Positions 46,067-55,530 of a stretch of DNA of 64,000 bases are shown here, in pieces. The notes under the pieces were generated by a model. It saw only the letters and a program-made list of their open reading frames with translations. It did not search any database and was not told where the DNA came from. Source of the stretch: Costus lasius (taxonomy: Eukaryota; Streptophyta; Magnoliopsida; Zingiberales; Costaceae); NCBI GenBank assembly GCA_027563935.2, contig JANVAS020000222.1, positions 5,146,001-5,210,000 of the forward strand, read 5' to 3'. The number at the start of each line of letters is the position of its first letter. The first letter of the stretch is position 1. A program made the position numbers and the translations under genes.

Positions 46067-46965
46067 CTTATTTCACATGAGGCTTTGCATCCCACGAGGG
46101 TGGGATGAGATGCACAAAGTAACCCATGTTTCCTAAGGTGAGCGCGCCGGCCGGTTGCTCCAAGCAACTCCCCTTGTTGAGACAGTCTGGGCATTTCATG
46201 TCCAGCGAGGGCTGGATACAACATGAAACCTTTACCTCTCAACGATGCCTCTAGACTTTCACCATGTGCCCAGCACATGTGAACTTCTAGTCAAGTCCAT
46301 TCCTAACCGTTATGCCCAGCGCCAACGAGTTTCCTTGCGAAGGCACACCCAGGTTAAAACTGGACTGGGGAAACCATTGCCACCACCCACTTTCTAAAGA
46401 TAAGTGGGTGTGTCCCACGAGGGTGGGAAACAATTCACAACTCCACTGATCGATAGCTTAGTGAGGGCTACGCGTTAGAAGGCTACCAGACTTGATATTT
46501 TAATTGAGGGTTTTTGTTTAAGGTCTCATCATCTCAGTTTTATCTTATGTCTATCATTACAGGCATGCAATCCTATAGTGATAACATAACGGTAAAACAT
46601 TTCAGGCATGCTTCTGCAGATAATAATAAAAGCAGTAAAGGATGATGTGATCATATCCTATACAAGACATTGAACCAATCCATGCCATGAAATAGGTTCA
46701 ACTCTTGTCCTAGAACTCAAGCCCCAAAAACTAGACCTAACCTAGCCGACCTCTAGCTTGAACTTCAAGGTTGGCTCCAAGGTCCTTCTCTCATGGTTTA
46801 GCTCTCAAACCCTAGAGGTACACTTTAAAAGTTCCCCATAGGTTCGGCCAATGCCATGGTCTTCCTCCAAGGAAGGTGTGCCACCATGCAAGGGGCCAAG
46901 ATTTCTTGCGCCACCAAGCAACCAAGCACCAGCTTGCATGCATCACCTTGCATGCTTGCGCCATC
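46067..46965 (-). other. F leader, distal part, with hairpin repeats
   Basis: This non-coding region is homologous in layout to family-A leaders (AGATGCACA, GGCTACCAGACTTGATATTTT and neighbours). It holds two copies of the inverted repeat TCCCAC-GAGG-GTGGGA (46090-46105 and 46413-46428). A 9-bp stem, CACCCACTT/AAGTGGGTG, lies at 46384-46410. It ends at G's left TSD candidate CCATC (46961-46965). No gene is supported. Confidence 0.8.
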
Positions 46966-48138
46966 TGAAAGACCCATAAAGGGGAGGGAAACCCTAAAGC
47001 ATGCGCATATAAAACTTGCATGGGCGGAAGCAAGGGTTTCTAAAAGAATCGCATGCATGTCATATGATCAACTTATCAAACGCTTGTATACAGAAGAAAA
47101 TTCATACCGATGCCATTTCTTGGATGGCGTCTTGGAAGCAGAGAACAAAGTGGTTCTCCTCCAAAGCGTGCGCACACAAGGTGATAGATCGCCTACTTTC
47201 TTGTTGCTCCTTGTGCTAGCAAGGATCCAAGATCTCCTGATCGAATGAAGGGAGAAGAGATGATCTTTCTTGCTTGGTTGAATCCTTCTCTTGTCGTCAA
47301 CACTCACACACGAGAGTGAGTCGTCGTGAGCAAGGGGGCGAGAGGCGAGAATAGGGAGAGCTCTTCGAACGTGAGGCGTGGTCTCATTTTGAGATCATGG
47401 CTTCTAAAAATAGCAAGCCACCACATGCGATCATGTGTTCACACCAAGTGAACGATCGCAATTTCCTCTCCCTTTGAACCATGCGCTCACTTGATGAGCC
47501 GGTTCATTTCATTTGGTTCAAGGACCAAATTAAGCCAAGCCTTGATCCAGATCACATTAAACCAAAAGGCTCAAGATCTGACCTTGATGCTCTTGATCTC
47601 ACCGATCTAGCATCCAATCTCTCGATCGAAGCTTACCGATCTCAAGCCCTAATCAATCAAACATGATCAGACCAGATCTCACTTACAATCAGAGTTTAAA
47701 TCCCATTAAACTGAACCAAAACAATTCAGTCCACACGATCTGACTCAAGTAAGCTATATCATCAAATTGTGCGACCCTAAGGGTTTCCTTTAAATGTCGG
47801 TAACGATAACTTATGTTATCACGATCAGTGAGGGGTATCTAGCAACACATCACTGTCTCCCGATATAAAGGAAAGAGTCTTCCAAGACTACACCCAAACC
47901 ACAACACAAGTGTGAACCCAAGTCACTTGACATATGTGTTTCCTTTGCCACTGGATGTTCTTATTGGACAAGCGTGTCAAGCCTGTAATTCCAATATGAT
48001 GAGAATGATTAGATCAGATGAACATAGTCATCTGGGTATGGCCATACACTTTCTCAATCATCTCATATAGGGGGCCCCTATAGAACATCACACTCCAATC
48101 AAGGAGACGGCAATCCTATATCTATCACTAGTGCCCTA
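46966..48138 (-). repeat. G 3' LTR, part 1
   Basis: This is the U5-side 1173 bp of the LTR. The palindrome GATAAC-TTAT-GTTATC lies at 47805-47820. It is interrupted by P after CCCTA (48134-48138). Confidence 0.9.
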
Positions 48139-49807
48139 TGTTGGGGTATGCCCTTAAGGCTAATGTTTGAGGCCTTGGGATTCTATTAGTATCATGTATA
48201 TAAACTCTTATGTTTATAAAGGCAATGGTTGTTATTCAGTATGTTACATTGTCTGCTGCAATAAGTGTACTTCTGAATAATGTCTCAATGCTGTTCAGCT
48301 AGGCTGACATGCTGTAATGTCCTTAGTCGAGATATCTTGGTGAACATGAGACAGCCTTGATATGATTGAGACTAATATGTGTTCTAATCTTATAGGATGC
48401 TTCGAGCATGGAATAAGATGTAGACTCATGGGTACATTGGATGTACTGGACAGACCCTACTAGGATATTCAATTGCTTGTCACAATGTGAATAATCCTTG
48501 TTTGCATCAAGTGGCACATGTCCTCTGACTTGAGATCACTTGTGTTTCTAAATGATGATTGTCATTGTTTTGAGGTAGTTCAATATCATTTGAAATATAA
48601 TGATTATAGACTATCTTGGATAATGATCATGAGTCAGGTTAGGACACTAGTGATAGATATAGGATTGCCGTCTCCTTGTATAAGGAGTGTGATGTTCTAA
48701 AGGGGCCCCCCCGAATGAGATGATTGAGAAAGTGTATGGCCATACGCAGGTGACAATGTTCATCTGGTCTAATCATGCTCATCATATTGGAGATACAGGC
48801 TTGACATGCTTGTCCAATAAGAACATCCAGTGGCAAAGGAAACATTTGTGCCTAGTGAAGTGGATTCACACTTGTGCTGTGTTTTGGGAGTAGTCTTGGA
48901 AGACTCTTTCCTTTATATCGGGAGACAGTGATGTGTTGCTAGATACCCCTCACTGATCGTGATAACGTAAGTTATCGTTACCGACATTTAAAGGAAACCC
49001 TCAGGGTCGCACAATTTGATGATATGGCTTCTTTAAGTCAGATCGTGTGGACTGAATTGTTTGGGTTCAGTTTAAAGGGATTTATACTCTGATTGTAAGT
49101 GAGATCTGGTCTGATCATGTTTGATTGATTAGGGCTTGAGATCGGTAAGCTTCGATCGAGAGAGTTGATGCTAGATCAGTGAGATCAGGAGCATCAGGAG
49201 ATGAACGGTTAGATCTGGAGCCTTAGGGTTTAATATGGTCTAGACCAAGTGGCTTGGCTTAATTGGGGTTTTGAACCAAATCTAATTGAACCGGTTCACT
49301 ATGTGAACACTTGGTTCAATTAGAGGAAGTTTCGAGCGTTCACTTGGAGTGAACGCATGAGCCATTAAGACTTACCAATTTTGGAAGGCGGTTTTCTATG
49401 TTGAAAACCAAAAACGCCTCCATGTTGTAAGTGTCGCTGAATTGAACTTGACGTCTATTGCATTCTCGTTGGAGAAGGGTTGATGACAAGGGAAGCGCTC
49501 TCGGCCAAGAAATCGTCTCCTCATCCCTACCACTCGAGAAGGATACTTGTAGATCCTTGCTAGCACAAGGAGCTTCAAGGAGAAGTCATCTTCACCTTGT
49601 GTGCGTCTTCTTTGGAGGAGAGCTTATTTGCCCTCTTTGCTTCCAAGCCGCCTCCTTACTCATGGCCATGGTAACGCATCTTTCACTTGATGTTTTAAGT
49701 TGATCATATGACATATAGATCGATTCATGAAACCCTTGCTTCCGCTGCCGAAATGAACAATATGCGCCACTTAGGGTTTCGCTCCCCCTTGAAGGGGACC
49801 CCTTACA
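48139..49807 (+). repeat. P 5' LTR (1669 bp)
   Basis: It starts TGTTGGGGTATGCC and ends CCCCTTACA, followed by AT and the PBS. The antisense 64-codon frame found in most family-A LTRs is here at 48323-48517. Confidence 0.96.
48911..48976 (+). promoter_or_regulatory. Putative TATA box and downstream palindrome in the P 5' LTR
   Basis: CTTTATATCGGG (from 48911) resembles a TATA box and is kept in nearly all LTR copies. About 40 bp downstream, 48961-48976 is the perfect inverted repeat GATAAC-GTAA-GTTATC. If the TATA reading is right, the palindrome would fall near the start of the transcript, where it could fold as a tetraloop hairpin. The promoter assignment is inference; the palindrome is directly visible. 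Confidence 0.5.
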
Positions 49808-49809
49808 AT

Positions 49810-49820
49810 TGGTATCAGAG
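49810..49820 (+). other. P primer-binding site
   Basis: TGGTATCAGAG lies two bases after the 5' LTR end. It is complementary to the 3' end of plant initiator tRNA-Met. Confidence 0.92.
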
Positions 49821-51626
49821 TGGTTCTATATGTGTTCATATGATTGCTTGGTATATTTGTGTGATCCATGCTTGCGTTTATGCATAGATCTAAAGTTAAC
49901 ATGCGAAAACACATGCTTGTATGTTATTACTCATGTTGGTTGCGCATGTTTTATGTTGGCGTATGTTGTTGTTGTTTTGTCAAAAAACTCCACTTGCGCA
50001 CCCCATATTAGATCTAAGCGCCTACTTTAAACCCTTAGATGGGTTGATAGGGTTGAAGTCATCTTCTAGGAAGGATCCAAATAGTCTGATCAGACCATCT
50101 GACAGCCTAGATGGGTTGACCAGATAGCACCTGTGCGCAAGCACGAGGTGGCTATAGGTCGACTGCATCAAGGGCGTGTAGCGAGGTCTGGTTGAGACGA
50201 CTAGTGAACACACATGAGTTAGGCCCGGGGTCACACCCGCTTGCCGAAACTCATGAGGGTTGTTCAGCCCTTTGCGCATGCATGGTTGACCATTAGGTCA
50301 ACTCAAGTCAGTTAGGACTTGGTGCATGCAAGGGCAGTGGATCTGACTAGATGGATGAGTGGATCCCTATCAATGGACCGTTGTAAGGTTGTAGGGCTCA
50401 TAAGAAAATTAAAATTGATGCCAATGGGTTTTCAAAAATTTTATTTTCTTGTTAAATGGATCACATGTTGAGTGGATGCCATGTGCTTGTTTATTTCATC
50501 TTATGTGGGTTGCCCTTTTAATGTCTGCTGTGCTGGGGCCTGCGAGCCTGGATTAAAATTGTAAATTAATTTATATTGTGATCTGCACATCACTTTTATT
50601 TAATTTATAATGTGTAATTGACCTGCGAGTCAATCATGTCTAGATAGATTAAATTGTAAGTTTAATCAGACATGTGCACAGAGCACAGTTGGCAGAGGCG
50701 CATGCAGCAGAGGCTTGACCAGGTGGGAGGTCTAGGGTTTGACCCTATGACAGGCGCATCTACCTGGTGGGTGCACCTGAGCTGCAGAAGGCGCTTAGGC
50801 CCTGGTCTGGGCCAGATGAGAGGCAAAAGACCCAAGAAGAACTAAAGTGAAGACTTAAGTTAACTTAAGGTCTTACTTAGGGTTAATGGGCTTTTACCAC
50901 ATAAGATCAGCATGCTTTCTGCTTATCGTTTATAATTAGAATTGCATGATTTATTTATCTTCTGCTATCACCATAGGGTTTGCATGATAGTTAAGAAGAT
51001 AAAAGACCGTTAAAATCCAACGCTAAAATATCAAGCTCGATAGCCTTCTGACGCGAAACCTCACTGTTCTGACTATCGTTGGAGCCGTGTTGTACCCACT
51101 CAGTGGGCACGTCCATCTATCTTCAGACGGTGTGTGATTTCACCTGCGTGTTACAGAGAAGGGATTTATCGCTTCTCGTTGCTCAGCATAGCACGTGGTG
51201 GTCCAGGGAGTAGGTCGGGTCAGCTTGACCATGTAGGCTACATATGTGGCGCATATGGTATCTATATGGAGGCAGCCATCTGTGGGATCAGAGACTGTGT
51301 TGTACCAACTCAGTTGGCACAGTCTGCTGGATTGCCTAGATGAAGGGGAATCGCACGGGTTGGCGATTGGCAGGGACTGCCTACCAGAAATTAGTGCTTG
51401 TACTCTCTGTGCATCTTATCTCGCCTGAGCGGGACGCGGAGACCAAATATGAAATCTGGATCCCATCTCACTAAAAGAGTGTTACTCTTTCGGGCTGTTT
51501 TGCTGGATTTTTCAGCCAGATAAAATAGTGAGAAAAGAATCATTCTTAAGTCCTGGATTGATTCTGGACATTGATACTGACCTTGCTGTTCTTGCATTGT
51601 TGTAGATTCCTGCAGCAACGAACACC
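49821..51626 (+). other. P untranslated leader (about 1.8 kb)
   Basis: This is the only leader given in sense orientation on the plus strand. It contains no credible gene. It holds the hairpin set at 51087-51431 (separate entry), spaced GACCTGCGAG / GATCTGCACATC motifs around 50580-50640, and a poly-A-rich AT block around 50400-50480. Confidence 0.8.
51087..51431 (+). other. Leader hairpin cluster (duplicated stem-loop) in P
   Basis: Two 24-base units 210 bases apart (51087-51110 and 51297-51320) both read GTGTTGTACC-x-ACTCAGT-y-GGCAC. They contain the stems CCCAC-TCA-GTGGG (51095-51107) and CCAAC-TCA-GTTGG (51305-51317). The only two differences between the units pair with each other (C-G versus A-T). 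A third small stem, CGC-CTGA-GCG, lies at 51422-51431; its CTGAG is the reverse complement of the CTCAG in the other loops. A role in RNA dimerisation or packaging is inference. Confidence 0.6.
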
Positions 51627-54600
51627 ATGAGCTTCAATGTGCGATCCCTACTAGAAAGGGAGAAGTTTGCTGGGCCAAACTTCTCAGACTGGTACGGACA
51701 CCTTAAGATTGTTCTTAAGGCTGAGAGGAAACTGTATGTCCTCGAGACGGCTATACCGCCTCAACCCGCTCCGAACGCCGCAAGGGCGGTTCGGGATGCC
51801 TATGAAAAGCATGTCAATGATAGCATTGATGTCGCTTGCCTGATGCTAGCGTCTATGACGCCACCGCTGTAGCGTCAGCATGAGGATATGTCTGCTATGG
51901 AAATCATAGCAAACCTCAAGATGCTATATGCTGCACAGGCGAGGACTGAACGCTATAATCTGACCAAGCTTTTCTTTCAGAGCAAACTGGCTGAAGGGAG
52001 TCCAGTGGGAGCTCATGTGCTCAAGATGATTGGGCACAAAGAGGCTCTAGAGAAACTGGGGCATACCATCAACCAGGAGCTTGCTGTAGACATTATTCTG
52101 CAGTCTCTCCCGGCCTCTTTCGATGCGTTCATTATTAATTTTAATATGAACAAGATCGACTGTACTCCGGCAGAGTTGCTGAATATGCTCTTGACTACGG
52201 AGGAGACTCTGAAGGGAAAGCCTTCAACCTCTATCTTGATGTTCCCTTCCAGGAACAAGAAGAAGGGGAAGAAGGGCAAGGCCCCTGTCAAGAGTTACAG
52301 CAAGGCTCTGAAACAAAAGGTGAAGCGGTCGAAGGACAACAGGTGTTTCCATTGTGGCCAGCTGGGTCACTGGAAAAAGGACTGTAAAGCGCTCCAAGGA
52401 GACTAGAAGGGAAGCATCGCTTCTGGCTTAGGTATATTTGTGACTGAGGTCATGATATCTTCTTCTTCTATTTCATGGGTGTTGGACACTGCATGTGGAG
52501 TTCACATTTGTTCAAATGTACAGGAACTCAAGAGAAGAAGATAGGTGGGACAGCATGAGGTGGACCTACGAGTTGGAGACGGGGCACGGGTTGCTACTGT
52601 TGCTGTAGGGGTTTATTACATCTCATTACCATCTGGACTTGTACTAGAACTAGACAATTGTTATTTTGTTCCAAGTATTACGAAAAATATTATCTCTATT
52701 CATGCTCTTGTCAGGAAAGGATTTTCCTTTGAATGTAATATTTCAAAGTGTGTAATTTCTTATGATAATATTGTTTATGCTTATGGATCAATTAACAATG
52801 GGTTATTCATGTTGGACATGGAATGTTCTGTACAAAATATTGATAATAAGAAAGCCAAGTATGCTGATGACAGCACCTTGTTATGGCATAGTCGTTTAGG
52901 CCATATTAACAAGAAACGCATTAAGCGGTTGCATGACTATGGACTGCTGGGATCATTCTCCTATGAGGAGATTGATACATGCAAAGCTTGTTTAATGGGT
53001 AAAATGACGAAGGCTCCTTTTTCTCACAAAGGTCAAAGGGCTTCAGGTTTACTTGACCTTATACACAGTGATGTGTGTGGGCCATTTAGTAAACATGCCA
53101 GAGGTGGCTATTCGTACTTCATTACCTTTACTGATGATTTCAGTAGATATGGGTATGTCTATCTAATGAGACATAAGAGTGAATCTTTTGACAAGTTCAA
53201 AGAGTTCAAGAATGAAGTACAGAATCAGCTAGGCCGAAATATCAAGGCACTTCGCTCAGATCGAGGTGGAGAATACCTAAGTCGAGAGTTTACTGACTAT
53301 CTGAAGGAGTGTGGGATTATCTCACAGCTCACTCCGCCAGGAACACCGCAATGGAATGGTGTGTCCGAGAGGAGGAACAGAACCTTACTGGAGATGGTTC
53401 GTTCTATGATGAGTCAGGCTACTCTACCTTACTCCTTTTGGGGATTTGCACTGGAAACAGCTGCAAAGGTACTAAACCGAGTGCCATCCAAGGCAGTTTC
53501 AAAGACTCCATATGAGTTATGGTATGGGAAACAGCCAAGCTTGACATTTATTAAGATCTGGGGTTGCGAGGCTTATGTCAAAAAGCTCGCCTCTGGGAAA
53601 CTAGAGAGCAGATCTGAGAAATGTATCTTTGTCGGTTACCCTAGGGAAACTAAGGGTTATTATTTCTACGATCCCAAAGAGAACAAGGTATTTGTTGCTC
53701 GGACGGCAGTTTTTCTTGAGAAGGAGTTCCTTCTGCAAGAGGCCAGTGGGAGAGAAATAAAGCTGGATGAGAATCCAGAGGAAGGACAAAGTAGTCAAGC
53801 ACAGTTGGATGAGCCTGAGCCGGTAGATCAGGTTACTGCACAACCTGAGGCTCAGATATCACGGGAACCGCGTAGATCGGGAAGGATCCGTCGACAGCCT
53901 GAGCGCTATGACGGAGTCTACATCATTGATAATGATGAACCCCTCACTTATGCGGATGCGGTCAGTGGGCCGGAGTCAGCAAGATGGCTTGAAGCTATGC
54001 GAGCCGAGATGGACTCCATGTCAGATGACCAAGTCTGGGATTTGGTTGATCCGCCTCCGGGAGTAATCCCTATAGGCTGTAAATGGATCTTCAAGAAGAA
54101 GATTGACATGGATGGTAACGTGGTTACCTATAAAGGCAGGCTAGTTGCGAAAGGTTTCAAACAAATCTACGGGATAGATTATGATGAAACTTTCTCTCCT
54201 GTAGCCATGTTCAAGTCTATTCGGATTCTTTTCGCGATAGCAGCATATTACGATTATGAGATCTGGCAGATGGATGTGAAGACTGCTTTCCTTAATGGAA
54301 AACTGGATGAGGATGTGTATATGACACAACCTGAAGGTTTCACTAATCCATCAGATCGTCATAAAATATGCAAGTTAAAGAAGTCCATTTATGGACTTAA
54401 GCAAGCATCTAGAAGCTGGAATATTCGTTTTGATGAATCAATATGTGATTTTGGTTTCATCAAGAATGAAGATGACCCGTGTGTATATAAGAGGTTTAGT
54501 GGGAGCGTGATTACTTTCCTAGTCCTCTACGTCGATGATATCTTAATCATTGGAAACGATATTCCTGAACTGCATGCTGTTAAAGCATGGTTAAGAAAAT

Positions 54601-55510
54601 GTTTCCAGATGAAAGATCTAGGAGAAGCAGCCTATGTGTTAGGTGTGAAGATCTACAGGGATCGATCTAAGAGGCTTCTCGGGCTGTGCCAGAGTACATA
54701 CATCGATAAAGTCCTGGAGAGATTCCATTTAGAGAATTCTAAAAGAGGATATCTTCCAGTCAGACATGGTCTGAATCTTTCGAAGAGTCAGTGTCCACAA
54801 ACACAGACTGAGAAAGATGAAATGGACAATACGCCTTATGCTTCGGCTATTGGGTCCATTATGTATGCGATGTTGTGTACTCGCCCAGACGTCGCTTACG
54901 GGTTAAGCGTGACCAGTCGATTCCAAAGTAATCCAGGTCAGGCACACTGGATTGCAGTCAAGAACATTTTAAAATATCTGCGGAGGACCAAAGATATGTT
55001 CTTGATATATGGTGGTCAGGAAGAACTCAGTATAGAAGGATATACTGACGCTTCGTTCCAGTCGGACCAGGATGATTTCCGATCGCAATCAGGCTATGTT
55101 TTTAGCTTGAATGGAGGAGCAGTGGTGTGGAAAAGTTTCAAACAGTCTACTGTTGCTGATTCCACAACAGAAGCCGAGTATGTTGCAGCCTCAGAAGCAT
55201 CTAAGGAGGCAGTGTGGATTCGCAAGTTCATTAAAGAACTTGGTGTCGTTCCTTCGAGTGCAGATCCTTTGGTTATCTTCTGTGATAACACTGGAGCAAT
55301 CGCACAAGCAAAGGAACCACGGTCGCACCAGAAGTCCAAGCACATACAGAGACGGTTTCACTTGATCCGGGAGATCATTGATCGTGGCGAGATCAAATTT
55401 GCAAGGTTCATACAGATGACAATCTGGCTGACCCGCTTACCAAGCCTCTGGCGCAGCAGAAGCATGAGAAGCACTGTAATAATATGGGTTTGAGATTTCT
55501 CAACCATTAG
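51627..55510 (+). pseudogene. gag-pol: P Gag-Pol, three nonsense codons and one frameshift
   Basis: The frame starts at ATG (MSFNVRSLL, 51627) and collinearity to E3 is complete. TAG at 51870-51872 replaces Q in PPLQRQH (CAG to TAG). TAG at 52404-52406 replaces K after LQGD (AAG to TAG). TAG at 52542-52544 replaces Q in RRRQVGQ (CAG to TAG). From 52545 the frame is open for 982 codons with LHACKACL-type HHCC, DDE, MDVKTAFLNG, YVDD and RNase H motifs. A one-base loss near 55396-55399 then shifts the last 35 or so residues after GEIK. The ancestral stop would be at 55508-55510. Such a copy would have needed proteins from a relative to transpose in its present form. Confidence 0.93.
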
Positions 55511-55513
55511 ATT

Positions 55514-55530
55514 AAGTGCAAGTGGGAGAT
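55514..55530 (+). other. P polypurine tract
   Basis: AAGTGCAAGTGGGAGAT lies immediately before the TGTTGGGG of the 3' LTR. Confidence 0.88.

Larger units (their letters stand above)
40954..46965 (-). mobile_element. F: diverged Ty1/copia element, internal part only; host of E0, S and G
   Basis: F consists of gag-pol (40954-44231) and leader (44232-44385 and 46067-46965) on the minus strand. It is cut on the left by E0 and on the right by G, and its leader is interrupted by the solo LTR S. Neither F LTR is in the window. Its proteins and leader are clearly homologous to family A but much more diverged, so it represents a separate, older family and the base of the nest. Confidence 0.9.

Noticed and set aside
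46812..47058. Open frames of 73-77 codons spanning the F leader and the G LTR boundary.
   Set aside because: They cross an insertion junction (46965/46966) and show no conserved domain.
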